From NCBI GenBank assembly GCA_033980235.1, contig CM067075.1:6240486-6304485 (forward strand): DNA of 64,000 nucleotides, written 5' to 3'. The position numbers were made by a program, and so were the translations under genes. Origin of the DNA: Diadema setosum. Lineage: Eukaryota; Echinodermata; Echinoidea; Diadematoida; Diadematidae. A model generated the notes under the pieces. The model saw only the letters and a program-made list of their open reading frames with translations. It made no database searches and had not been told where the DNA came from. Of the stretch, positions 23,901 to 35,489 are shown in pieces. Position 1 is the stretch's first letter; every line of letters starts with the position of its first letter.

Positions 23901-25070
23901 ATATTGGTCGACAACTGATTTCCGAACAAAAATCTTCACGATAAGGCCAGAAATCACTTAAGACCAGTCCTAACGAGGTTGACGACGAGTCGGCGACCGG
24001 TTGCCCAACTTTTCACGACAAATTAAACACCAGGGGAAAAAAAAAAAGGTTTTCAGACCAGTTTAGTCGATTCAGCATCAAAAACTTCTAGCCGACCCAA
24101 ACCGGTCTCCGATAGGTCGCTGACCACTGACAACCATTTGTGCAAAACGAAAACAAAAAGAAAGCCTTTTCACTACCTGTGACAACCAACTGCTGACCAG
24201 CGATTTCAGAGGTCATAGAATGGTCTTTTTACTTGCTCGCACCAGGCTATAGCGTGTATGATATTTGATAATTGCTGAAACGGAAGTGCTTAGTCTATGC
24301 TTTATGCGTAGGAGCAAATGACCGAATTTGTATTTCATCGTTGTCGGTAACTGAAATTATGTCACAAATTGTCATTATTGTGATGATGTCATAAAACGCC
24401 CATGAATTTTTCATTCTTCACTTTGATCGATCTGCTTCTTTCCTCCTAATCAGATGCCTGGGCCGCTCGGCAGTACCAACAATCGCCAAAGAAGTCCAGC
24501 AAGACACCTCATTTTGGTGGCACCAATCTCTCCAAAAAGAAGAGCATCAGTCTTCAGAGTCTCAGTAACGTCAACAACCTAATTTTCCCGTTTGTTCTCC
24601 GCAAAACTTCGAAGCCCATCAACAGTAGCCAAAGTAGCCTCTGCATGATGACCGACCACCACCACTTCGTCGATACACATGGAAGCGTGTGGTCTATCAA
24701 CGCGGCAACATGCCATGATGAGGACGGTAATGGCAACAACACAGCGACAGACAACAACCCATCGGCTTTCGAGCGCGGGCTGAGCCTGTTTGACCAGGCG
24801 GTATGGGCTACAGAAGAGCAACGTATGGTGAGCTCGCAGACATCACTGAATAGTCAGAATGCGCGCGTCGAGCGCACTAGGAGTGACGGCGCCAAACACA
24901 AACTCGAAATGGATTATTACGAGATGGAACCTAGACCCACGCAAGCCATGTCTTTCCGTTCACACCAGGGCACACTCGCCAGAACTTGTCCCAGTACGAA
25001 CACTGAGAACCCACCTAATGACAACAAACCTGCTTTGCAGATCTACGGAACATTTGGAATTGATATATGA
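20977..25070 (+). CDS. Amine-type orphan G protein-coupled receptor, two coding exons
   Basis: Coding exons are 20977-21997 and 24454-25070 (phase 1, donor GTGAGA, acceptor CTAATCAG), giving 545 residues. An in-frame TAA at 20971 fixes the start at 20977 or at Met11. Exon 1 carries seven helices with class A landmarks: Asn59 (1.50), NLAVAD with Asp87 (2.50), Cys114 and Cys190 (disulfide), Trp164 (4.50), Pro215 (5.50), Tyr223 (5.58), LWTP with Trp270 (6.48) and Pro272 (6.50), and NPIIY at 307-311. Asp121 (3.32), Trp298 (7.40) and Tyr301 (7.43) are the biogenic-amine binding set. Positions 5.42, 5.43 and 5.46 are Asn, Ile and Gly, so the serines that hold catechols are absent. DRY is replaced by His138-Lys139-Phe140 and Glu6.30 by Gln. 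Glycosylation sequons lie at Asn31, Asn177 and Asn196. Loop 3 is short and a palmitoylation-type CCCLC follows helix 7. The ligand is unknown. Confidence 0.93.
21998..24453 (+). other. Receptor intron with MITE and degenerate motif array
   Basis: This 2456-bp intron begins GTGAGA and ends in a pyrimidine tract plus CTAATCAG. If retained, the frame from exon 1 runs on for 55 codons to a stop at 22162-22164, giving a 395-residue receptor with a different short tail. It contains a foldback MITE (22563-23143) and a region rich in GGTCGGCAACTGGT-like motifs on both strands (about 23190-24215). Confidence 0.88.
22563..23143. mobile_element. Foldback MITE in the receptor intron
   Basis: The left arm carries GACTGAAATCGGATGAAAAA, CAAAACAGTTCTTG and GAATATGCAAATGAGTGAGC. 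The right arm carries their reverse complements in mirrored order (GCTCACTTTGCCATTTGCGT, CAAGAACTGTTTCC, TTTTTCATCCGATTTCGATT). The outer ends are TAAAGGGGAAATCC and a diverged right end near 23143. It is old and non-coding; (GAAA)n lies in the middle near 22806. Confidence 0.72.
24454..25070 (+). CDS. Receptor exon 2: long cytoplasmic tail
   Basis: Joining the last base of exon 1 (G at 21997) to AT at 24454 gives Asp341 and an open frame of 205 residues to TGA at 25068-25070. The tail is hydrophilic, rich in Ser, Asn, Gln and Lys, with lysine clusters (SPKKSSK, LSKKKS) and many potential phosphorylation sites. It ends in Ile-Asp-Ile, which fits a class II PDZ ligand (hydrophobic-x-hydrophobic at the C terminus; inference). 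I recognise no other domain. The frame stays open across the whole exon and codes from the acceptor onward, which supports the splice. Confidence 0.85.
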
Positions 25071-25262
25071 CGAGAGTCTCATTGCCGTTTGGGACACCCT
25101 CCTAAGTAAAATAACATCTAGTACGTATAGGAAGCATATAGACAACGTTCTCCTAATATCTTATACCTATGATGTTATTGACCCAATGCCTTATTTATTA
25201 CTACCTAAAGTGCAATTGTGAAATTTTAGCATGAAGGAAATCGTCTCTTCTTGAAAGTGAAG

Positions 25263-25268
25263 AATAAA
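25263..25268 (+). terminator. Candidate polyadenylation signal AATAAA
   Basis: This is the first AATAAA after the receptor stop codon, 193 bp downstream. Further AATAAA/AATAAAA sites occur at about 25447 and 26128-26150, so the real 3' end could be later. Confidence 0.35.
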
Positions 25269-26691
25269 TAACACTGGAGAAAAGCGTCTTGTGCAAACTC
25301 GTTGGAAACTTTGAAGCAATGACTTCAAAAGTTCGTCTACATGTCATTTTGGCAAACTAAAGCATGAAAAATCGCCGACTTTTCAACAACTATGTATGCG
25401 AAAGCCATTAAGATGTTGAAGGTGGAGCACATTCACCCCATAATCAATAAAAATGGTATGGCTGTACAAACTGCAGAGGTATTATATACAGAGAATTTCA
25501 CAATCTTATATATTATACACGAAAGCATTTGTGTATCGTTTCCAACATCGTTTAAGATGCAAGAGAATATTAAGTAGAGGAGTGAAGGTTGAGGCTTGAA
25601 TTTTCTTCAGTTTTTCTCAGAAGAAAATGAAAACCTCATTGTTTGAGATGTTTCATCTTTTTAGAGCGGGGATAAATGACTGGAATGTCATAATGCTGAA
25701 GCTGCAAAATTGCATTGTTACCTAAAGCTGTGTGATTGATATATATATGGGATACTTTGCTATCATGTTTCTATAATACACTCGCACAATGTTCATTTCT
25801 GTTGAAAAAAAAAACCTGGGTAAGAACGGTCATCGGACTATAGTAGTACGTGTTTTGGCCCTTGTGGCACAGGCCTACAAGATACATTTACACAATCTCT
25901 ATTTGTATTCTCACCAGCCGTTCAAGCGAATGCTACATTGTAATAACGAATGCCCAAAATAATATTCTTAATCCGCTAGAAATATTACAAAATCATGTTT
26001 TATGCTAAATTGATTATCATTGTGTCAGTTTCCATTCATATACCACTCATTCAATCTATGTATTTATTAACATATTTGCTATTCTCTGTGGCCTATTTCA
26101 CTAAATGATTCGCATTGTGCAGAGATGCAATAAATTAATATTTATGTAATAAATTATTGATACTTGAATGAATTCGTATTTCGTGTTGGATCATTGTGTA
26201 CCGCTCATACGTATAAGAGAAACAAAATGTACCTTTACCAGTCATGCTAGTTTCACATTCTACGTCACCAGTCAGCACTCACAAACACCGAACGTATTGC
26301 TTCACATAAGTTGACATGATTTTGTTATGATTTATGCTATTCACGTGGCCTATTTCGATCTATATTATGTCTTTTATGATTTATTCAATCATTATTGTTC
26401 TTCCTTTTCTCTTTGACATCATGGTACGCTAAAGAATCCAGACAATAAGGGTTAATGGTAATCCGAGAATAGCAAGCGGGGTATATCTTCATCAAAGGAT
26501 ATTATTTTTCTTGTTTTGAAATTATATCTATTCTAAAAATGCTTGATTACAGGGGACCTTCTAATGGCCACAGGGGCAGTGATAGACGGATATGAAATGA
26601 TTTATTTTATGCATCTCGTATAGGTCCTACCTTGATAAGAGCGCCATATCCACACCAAAGTATGGTTCATGATTGTTATGGGCACTAGTAA
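25269..26691. other. Receptor 3' flank, no gene seen
   Basis: AT-rich sequence that may include 3' untranslated region. No other gene or repeat is recognisable. Confidence 0.4.
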
Positions 26692-27170
26692 TGGGTGATG
26701 TCCGTTAGTCCTGAAGTTCGGTCATTCAAACGTGAAAATATAAGTTTAATCGCCATTCCGAAGGTTCGTTATTGCAAAACACACATTAAATCAATATCCT
26801 ATATACATGTGCCTATATGATATTGATTTAATGAGAGAATCATATATGGTTTGTTAATCTTAACATTTGTGGTGCTGTTTTGAAGGTTCGTTATTTCGAG
26901 GGTTCCTTAGTCAGAATGTGACGTAATGTTCCTTATTCCGAAGTTTTATTAATCCAAAAATGAAGTGAGGTTAACTATTCACAAGAACCATTAATTCAAA
27001 TTATCCTTTTCGGACCAACAAATCTTCGTAATAAACGACGCATATTTCTTTTTCGAATTAACGAACCTTCGTAAAAACGAACCATTTTTTCATTATCAGA
27101 TCAACGAATCTTCGAAATAACGAACCGTATTTCATCCTCGAAATAACGAGCATTGGGAAAAATGAACTGT
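26692..27170. repeat. TTCCGAA foldback array
   Basis: The left end GGGTGATGTCCGTTAG and TTCCGAAGGTTCGTTATT units face right-hand units such as CGAATTAACGAACCTTCG. It is an older, more degraded member of the family seen at 15365. Confidence 0.8.
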
Positions 27171-27274
27171 AACCGATGTAATCATGGTTGTTCCTCAAAA
27201 TACTGAACTATCTGTCTTTATTTGCATCTACGAGGGCAATTTGTCAATCAGTTGCAATTTCTGGTTTTATAGGA

Positions 27275-27590
27275 GATCTTACTTTTGATCCCTCTGGGGT
27301 CCCTGTGCAGGGATTGTACATGGTGCTCAAACACATCTCCTACACCGCAGCAATGCTTTAAAGTCTGGTGAAGATCTGATCGTGCGTTTTCAAGAAGGAG
27401 ACTTTGGGGGCATTGGGGGCATTTAAAAACATATAGCGCATTGAGTAAATTTAGATTCAATCACCACTGGGGGGGGGGGGGGGAGCTACCTGCCAAGTTT
27501 GGTGAAGATCCGTCAAAGGGTTTCAAGAAATAGACGACCGGACGATGAACGATTGTGATAGCTCATTGAGGTTTTGCCTCAAGTATAAAA
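27275..27590. repeat. Dispersed repeat with a G tract
   Basis: It contains GTCTGGTGAAGATCTGATCG and CAAGTTTGGTGAAGATCCGT segments, a G run near 27470-27483 and ends with GACGACCGGACGATGAACGA. It shares the CTGCCAAGTTTGGTGAA segment with 2016-2532. Confidence 0.6.
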
Positions 27591-27629
27591 GCGAAGTGCT
27601 CAATATTCTATTTTTTAATACAGAGCAAG

Positions 27630-28125
27630 AGCGACTGCTAGATAGACTGCTTGGAAGTGCAACTGATGCAAAGGTTCTGCTTACCGATTGAAAAGTGCAT
27701 CATAGTTTATGTGACTGATGGAAATTAAGATCAGCGTTCCCCGAAGTTTGAGAACAGAAATATGCATCGCTTACTAACATTTTGACATTTCACAAGAGTC
27801 AGTTGTTGTTCCGAAACACCAAGAATGATCGCAAAAGATTAGGCGAAAAGTGCAATGTACTTTTTAGTAAAATGAGTAAGGTCCTGAAAGCACAGTATCC
27901 TTAACAACAAGTCCGGTATTGGCGGGATGCATAGCCTTATTTATGCAATTTACAAACATAGTTGTACACTGGTGGTGTAAATGGTGTCATTAAGTCGAAT
28001 GATCTCATAATGACAGCACGGAATTCTGCGGAATTGAGTTCACTGACACAATTCAAACATTAACTTATCACATTTGTGACACATTTTGATAAGCTCAAGG
28101 TTATACTAGTGATGAGTACGAGAGA
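27630..28125. repeat. Diverged duplication, copy A
   Basis: It shares a colinear series with 28834-29285: TTCTGCTTACCGATT, ATGTACTTTTTAGTA, ATGAGTAAGGTCCTGAAA, AACTTATCACATT and GTGACACATTTTGATAAGCT. Indels are frequent and no coding frame is kept, so this looks like a duplicated non-coding unit. Confidence 0.72.
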
Positions 28126-28265
28126 TAAGATTAAACAGATCATGGACACGATGGGGCTAAGAGAGTCTCCCGTAGACCAATGAATGGACTGACACAGTAA
28201 CATGATATGGTTTAAGTACCGAATGAGTGTAGAGAAAAAAAAAAAAACTATGAAAATCTGGTTGC

Positions 28266-28580
28266 ACTTTGATATTCCGAAGGTCAGTTTTTCCAAAGGC
28301 TCGTAATTCCGAAAATGAAATAAAATTGGTTAAACAATTTCGGAATATAATATCGAACCTCATTTCATATTCAGATGAACTGTTAAACCTTATTTCACTT
28401 TCGGATTAACGAACTTTCGGACTAAGGCCACGAAATAATGTTCGGATTCATGAACCCTTTTTCATTTTCCGATTTTTTTTTTTTTTTTTAGCGAACACCC
28501 AGGTTTAGCGAATACGTGTGTTTTGCTCTCTATAAGGAACCTTTTTGAAACAACTGCCTTCGGCATAACAAACATCACCC
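28266..28580. repeat. TTCCGAA foldback array between the two duplication copies
   Basis: It starts with ATATTCCGAAGGTCAG and ends with TTCGGCATAACAAACATCAC. The right end matches the family's GGTGATGTTCGTTAT terminus in inverted form. A T-run lies at about 28474-28489. Confidence 0.75.
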
Positions 28581-28833
28581 AAAAACTGAGTTTCAAGAAG
28601 AACATACAAAAGGGAAAACTGGCTCCCAATATGGTCCGAGGCCCAAAAGAGGACACCCCTTGACCTGCCATAGACAAGGATAAACAAACTTGAAATTACA
28701 GTACTGTATTGTATTGAGCATTTCTGGTTTTATGGAAGGCGATTCTGCTAGGATTGTCTAATCTTCGGGCTCAATTGAGCTGAAAATTCATTCGATTTTT
28801 CTGTGTAAACAAACAAACAAAGAGTGTCCAGCT

Positions 28834-29285
28834 GGCGACTACCGGTACTAAGCAGACTTCTTGAGAGTGATTTAAAATGCCAAGATTCTGCTTACCGATT
28901 TAAAACCTAAAGAGAGATGGCTATAAATCTGCGCAAATGCTCTATCCGCGTTTCTATAGGTCAAAAGTAGGTACGTTTGTGATTAAGAGATAGACATCGC
29001 TTATCGTTTTGACAAGAGAGAGGCAAGATAGTCTGCTTTATCAGAAGGGTCAGTCTGCTATCCGAATGACCAAGAATGACCATAAAAGATAAAGAGAAAA
29101 GCACCATGTACTTTTTAGTACTATGAGTAAGGTCCTGAAACCCCAACATCCTTAGCAACAAGTACACGTGGGATTACATCGTTGGGTTCATTGACACAAT
29201 TCCCACATTAACTTATCACATTCGTGACACGTTTTGATAAGCTTGAGATTATACCAACGATAAATACTGCTAGTATAGGCCAAGT
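28834..29285. repeat. Diverged duplication, copy B
   Basis: Direct-orientation relative of 27630-28125, offset by about 1.2 kb; see the landmarks listed there. Confidence 0.72.
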
Positions 29286-29498
29286 TATGTAGTCATACGT
29301 ATTATAGACACGTTAGATGGAATTAAATGGACCATGAAAAGTTAAGTGCCGATATAGACCTTCACAACAAATAACATAAAAAGCTATGAAGGAACATAAT
29401 ACTAGACTTTCAAGATGTTATTACCGTCACAATTTCATGATTATTTTTAATCATTATTTTATTGTTTGTTTGTTTGTGTGTGTGTTTTTTTTTTTTCA

Positions 29499-29825
29499 AT
29501 TTCTATCTATCAAGATGGCTGGATGGCACATATTCAGCTGAAGTAACTGGCCTGCCATCGGGTCCCCAGTTGGATGTGAGGTGGGACCACTTCACTGGGT
29601 TATGCACCATACTCTTTACGATAAATGAATGAAACGGGATCTTCAATTACGTGTTTGAGTTGTGACTCTCTCACTTTATGTCTTATTCGAAGGACATAGT
29701 GTTTTGCCGCTTATTGGAGGGGACGGTATGATTACACACGACATTGCTCAATTAGACTCTGGAATCGAACCCGGGTCTTTCGAATCTGCAGGCAGACGCG
29801 CTACCGACTGAGCAAAATTTCCCAA
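29499..29825 (-). mobile_element. tRNA-derived SINE
   Basis: On the minus strand, a tRNA-like head has an A box TGCTCAGTCGGTAG (29801-29814) and a B box GGTTCGATTCC (29761-29771), 29 bp apart. The anticodon arm is degenerate (TCTGCCTGCAGA leaves no proper loop), so it is not a working tRNA. A tRNA-unrelated body follows, including CCAACTGGGGACCCGATGGC. An A-rich tail, seen as a T-run on the + strand at about 29485-29498, ends the element. SINEs of this type are transcribed by RNA polymerase III and depend on LINE enzymes. Confidence 0.78.
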
Positions 29826-31273
29826 ATTGTTACATTCTTTTACTTTTTATGAACTTCTCATTCAAATTGACAACATAACCCGCAAATGTCCCAGCTGTCC
29901 ACATGCTAGAGTCCGATGACCAGACTATTTTAGGGTATGATCGGAGGAAAACCGAAAGAACGAAAGCAATCGCATATGCGTGTTTTGTTGTTGACCTCCA
30001 CACAGTATATTCACATTTTTTTTCCTTCACAATGAATCTTCTGCATGTTATATTGGTTGTGTTGCAATGACCTAGCAAAAGACAGATTTCATCTCTTCTT
30101 TATTTATCTATGTAATAAATTGTTCATTATTTGTTTGTTTGTTTGTTTGTTTTTAGGAGGGCAAATGTGTTATAAGAGCGTAATTATATTTGCTAAACGC
30201 TTGATTTCTATCATGATTTGTGCGCAAGGCAATTGGGTAAAGATGTGATGGTAGTTGATCATCACGATCGGCTAAGTTGTAATCGGCAGTTGTGATGGTT
30301 CGTGATATTAGTGAGTCATGATGTGAGTGAGTCACGTTTTGATCCAAGCCAATTAATCACTAGTCATGCTATAAAGTCTTGTGTAGCTTTCTTTCTTTGA
30401 CTTAGAAGTCGAAAATTCGTTTTCTATGTATTTTTCATAATGAGCTTATTTTATTTTTATTTGAGTTTATTTTATTTCGACACGGTCATTCACTTCAGCC
30501 AAAGGCTGTTCTTCATTGAGTATATGAAGTGGTAGAAACAAATCAAAGTAATATAACACAATACATTATACTTAGTATGTAACATAAGAAAAAAGAAACA
30601 AACACAATAATCGTACACTGTTAAACCAACGCCATATTTATTAGAAATTAACAGACTATAATACAAATTACGATACAAATTATCAAACATATAATTTATA
30701 TCATAATCATTAATATGAAACTATCAGCTCATACCAATGAGCTTCAATTTTTCCATTCTTTACATACCGAGCTATATCGCGATGGTATGATAAATGCAGT
30801 ACATCTACCAGTAACAGCTGTGAGAGTTACACAACTCTGATAATTTCTATGTTTGAAAAGGTCCTTGTCATTATTGGATACGTAAAAAAAAAGAAGCGAG
30901 AGATGATAAAGTGTTGGAGTGACCGGTTGTTGAGGGTTGACCCGGATATCTTATCAAAGAGGAATAACTTCCTCTCTATCTAGTAACCGGTGACCACTGC
31001 GATATAACGAACAACCAACCTTCATATAACTATAGAAGACATTGTACTTTCGCGGTTGAGACGTGGTTGTGTTAAAGGGAACCATTCCCTTCCTACAATC
31101 GTGAACAATACTTGGATGCAATTTCCAACCAACGTATAATGCAATACAAATCAAGATCATTTGTTCAAAGCTATATACACTAAAATCATCATCATATAAC
31201 CTCAATGCTGTGTTAAGAAAGGGCATATAACACATAACTTGTCTTTCTGGTTAGTGCCGTACTAAGAGAAACG

Positions 31274-31275
<2 letters not shown>
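29826..31275. other. Non-coding DNA with (GTTT)n
   Basis: (GTTT)n lies at 30131-30154. At about 30470-30560 a TTTATTTCGACACGGTCATT stretch resembles the inverted 3' end of a LINE, but support is weak. No gene is seen. Confidence 0.35.
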
Positions 31276-31321
<46 letters not shown>

Positions 31322-31373
31322 TTGTTTTTCTTAAGAGTATTTTCTTCTTTTGGCAAATGTATAGATAGGCCTA

Positions 31374-31416
<43 letters not shown>

Positions 31417-31665
31417 TATCATATGTATATATAAAAATATATATACTAGAACATATAGCTAATCACAACGCAAAATATCACTAGGTATGACTTGAGTCGT
31501 AAAAATGACACAATTCAATTGTGGTGACTAGATTATACACTCCTGCTACCTTTCATGATAATATTATACTCTATTCCGCTAGTGCTGTGGGGTATAGAAT
31601 GCCACAGGAGAATAAAAAATAAACAACAGAAAAAATTCTTCCCACAGAAAGTGTTCATGTGTATA

Positions 31666-31707
<42 letters not shown>
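31276..31707. repeat. (AT)n, (AT)n and (GT)n microsatellites
   Basis: AT repeats at 31276-31320 and 31376-31411, and GT repeats at 31668-31707. A TAGGCCTA octamer lies between the AT arrays (31366-31373). Confidence 0.93.
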
Positions 31708-31716
<9 letters not shown>

Positions 31717-32065
31717 CGCGTGTCTGTGAAAAATCCTTCACGCCACTTTAGCAGTTTAATTGTCTCCTCCCAAGCATGTGTGCTCATGAAGTTATAGGCC
31801 AAAAGGTATACCTGAAAAAAAAAAAGAGGGGTGGGGTTATTCCTTCTGTCATCAACATTCCGTCATCATCGAGAACGATGGAGATGCGAGTAATCCAGGC
31901 GGGCCCGTTGGTGGCGTCTGCGATGAACACAGAATCCTGCTAGCTTCATCTCTAGGCTTTATGGAATTATACTTTTCCCATCACAGTGTATAGACCTTGG
32001 CCATGCTTTCTCCAGAGATTCGCAAAATGATGTAGTATGTCAGCGTTTAACCCTTTATCTGCCAT
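31708..32065. other. Non-coding DNA up to element copy 2
   Basis: No gene seen. CAT at 32063-32065 is the left target duplication of the next element. Confidence 0.45.
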
Positions 32066-33138
32066 TAGTCTAGCAGCCAGAAAGGGTCCCCGTACACCCC
32101 CCCCCCCCCCTAAAACAAAATTCTACGATATGTTCGAAGATCGTCAGAACCTGTATTTTCCGAATCCGGTTGTCGCCAGCGGAAAAAAAGGTTGCGCGCG
32201 CGTCTTATTTGCATATTTCTAAGATGGCCGCCGCCCGTTGCTAGGAGACGGATTATCTTTGAATAATTTTAGTTAGGAATAACAAATTACCATAAAAATG
32301 GTATCATTTTGAAGAGAATTAAATTTCCTACAAGCTGATACCCCATTTGATGGGATAAATAGTTGTTGTCATGAAATATTAAGGAAGGAATTATGTTTTT
32401 TAGCATTTTTCTAAAAAGATACGGAATTTGGTTATAATGTTCTTTTCCATACATCTAATATGCATTTACAAATAACATTTGAAATTTCCTAAAATTATCC
32501 CCCAAACATAGCTATTATCATGTGAAAACGGCTTTCCAATACACCAATTCCTTTAAAAGTTACACGACATTAAAGGGGATATGGTTCAATAGGTTTTACA
32601 GCAATATTTAAGGGTTATAATGTCTCCGCGCGCAATTGCGTAGGTTCTGTATGTGGGGTTTGTTGTAGATCACTGCTATCTATTGATCAAATCTCATCGA
32701 AATCGGCGAAGTAAGAAAGAAAAATTACACTTCTATTCCTTATATGAAATAAAAATGTTTTTTTTTTTCTATTCTGTGTTACCAAACTCAATCCATTCAG
32801 CTTCCCATAAATGAACAGTTTCTTGTCTTTTTGGATTCCCTCCAAAATCACAACTTATCTGATATTAAAAAGTTAAAGAAAAAAATTTGACGTGACAGTT
32901 TCCTCTTATTGGAAGATTAAAGTGAAAAAAAAAGAAGAATCTTATGCTAAAAGCCCTAAGAAATAAAGAACTTGTTAAATGGCCTTTCAGAGTTTAAAAT
33001 GAAACATGGCTATCTTATTTTTTCATAACAAAATGAAGGGAAGTATCTGTGTAGTTCATGTCGGCCCATACTGGGTTACTATTCTTCAGAAATGGTCCCC
33101 GTGCACCCCCCCCCCCCCCAAAAAAAAAAATCTACGAT
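32066..33138 (+). repeat. Terminal inverted repeat of copy 2 (right-type)
   Basis: Inverted match to 37741-38825 and the counterpart of 13561-14625 in copy 1. Confidence 0.9.
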
Positions 33139-33870
33139 GTGTTCGAAGATCGTCAGAACCTGTATTTTGCGAATCTGCTTGTCGCCAGCGGAAAAAAGGG
33201 TTGCGCGTGCGTCTAATTTGCATACTTCAAAGATGGCCGCCGCCCGTTGCTAGGATACGGATTATTTTTGAATAACTTTAGTTAAGAATATCAAATTATC
33301 ATAAAAATGGTATCATATTAAAGAGAATTAGATTTCCTACAAGTTAATACCCCGTTTTATGTAATAAATAGTTGTTGTTATGAAATACTAAGGAAGGAAG
33401 GATTTTTTTTTTTACATTTTTCCCAAGAAATACAGATTTCATTAATGTTTTTTCCATACATTTAATTTCTGTTTACAAATAACATCGGAATTTTCCTTAA
33501 GTTAAACCCCATAAATAAGTATTATTCTGTGAAAGCGGCTATTCAATACACCAATTTCTTTTAAAGTTACACGACATTAAAGGGAAAAGGTTCAATACGG
33601 TTATGCAGAAATTTAAGGGTAATGTCGACGGCCGCACTTGCGTAACGCGTGTAGTACTGTAATAATCATTGCAAGTATGAGACCCTATCACTTCTTACAT
33701 CCAAATTATTGATTAAATATCATTAAATCTTGTGGAATATGAAAACAAAATAAATTTTTTATTCGCTATCACCTTTGATCTACTCAGCTTCACTTTTAGT
33801 TTACGTCTTTTTTTCATCAAATAGAATGAAGGCCTTACGAGAGGTGTAATTTCATGACGGCCGAAACGGG
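33139..33870. repeat. Inner diverged end module of copy 2
   Basis: Counterpart of 12830-13560 in copy 1, with the same landmarks reverse-complemented (GGCCGCCGCCCGTTGCTAGG, AAAGTTACACGACATTAAAG). Confidence 0.78.
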
Positions 33871-34667
33871 CTTACCTGGATACGGGTTTCCAACATATCG
33901 ATATTAATCAAACTTCTCTTCATCAACTCTCATTCTTCTGATCATCTTCACACACATACTCACACCTCCAGTATCGCACACAGGCATTCATGCAGGGGAA
34001 ATGAGCTCAGTCATGAATTTCGTGAATTTATTCAATACGCTATTAATGCATTCATGGAACATCAAACTCGAATGCTTTATTTAGATGTCGAAATAAGAGT
34101 TACATGTATACCGCACAAGCGAAATATTTCTCACCATGCTCTAGCATGAAATCAATTTATTTTTTTTAAGATAAGATCGCACATACGTGTTCTCATTCTT
34201 TGGTGGTTCGCCTGATGGTTTTTAAACGTATTGCTCATACGTTTATTATTGCCAAGAAACTAATAAATAGATTACAAATACCAAGGAATGGCATTGATAA
34301 AAACGAATAGTTGCAAGTCAAATCCAGTCGCTTTCAAATTCTGTGGTTTTTTTTTTATAGAAAATGATTTCATGCACTTAACATTATTACATGGGTTGAT
34401 TTAAATGCAATACAACGTAAACTTGGTTGTTAAATCCGTTAGGAGTGACTAATAATAAATATTATACAAAAATGAGAGAGAGAGAGAGAGAGAGAGAAAA
34501 AAAAAATGTTATGGTTAAGTAGACCTTAATGCGTGGATCTATAAAACATGAGGGAAATGTCTGAGGGAATATTAACTATGCATGCGTGTATGTATGTATG
34601 TGTGCATGTATATACTATAACTATGTATATATAATATATCTATATCTATATATAAATATAGATATAG

Positions 34668-34698
<31 letters not shown>

Positions 34699-35489
34699 TT
34701 ATATTTATGCAGGTTTGTATGCTTTTGTGTTGTGTGTGTTTGTGTTCAAGGATGTATGTGTATGACTAATGTGTTAAACATTAGACATATTCAGAGTGTC
34801 AATGTTTAACCACAACGAATACAATATTTTCATGTTTTCCACAGAAATAAGTTGCTAAAATGATTTGAAGTGTATCTGCTATAGGCGCATCTGACGTGCA
34901 ATCCACTTTTAGAGCGCATGTAAGTTCCGCTGGAATAACATTTTAACTCATGCATGAATTAAATACACCATCCAATGTTTTCAGATATCCATGCCCTACT
35001 CGTCCGCCGGTCCTTTTTAGATAGAGTAACTATAAATGTGCATTATCGATACCCAAAAGATTATTGACATTGCACGTTAAACACTTTCACTAGGTTGCCA
35101 TTGTCGCGAGTCTCGATATGCTAATACATGTATACTATCTACCACAAATCGATTCTTAGTCTACGAGTGACCGTGGTGATCTTATCATGGCTTATCACAT
35201 CTTGAGGTCTATGGTGGTAATCGTGTTGATCGTAGAAGAATTATTGGACTGTTCGAAAAATTACTACGATCAACACAATGTCTTTGACTGACATCAAGAT
35301 TTGATTATCTGATGATCAGCACGATTAGTCCCCGAGTAAGACCACGATTTCGGGCGAATCGAGAAAGTGGACCCAGCTTAGTGAATTCCACGAGAGTGGT
35401 AACGTACCATAAGGATAATCAACACGACAGTTTCAATACCGTACATATCAATATTTACATATCTTCAAAGATTACTTCACCTATGTAAT

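Noticed and set aside
29755..29820. Functional tRNA gene on the minus strand
   Set aside because: A and B boxes are present but the anticodon arm cannot fold properly, and a non-tRNA body plus A-tail follow.
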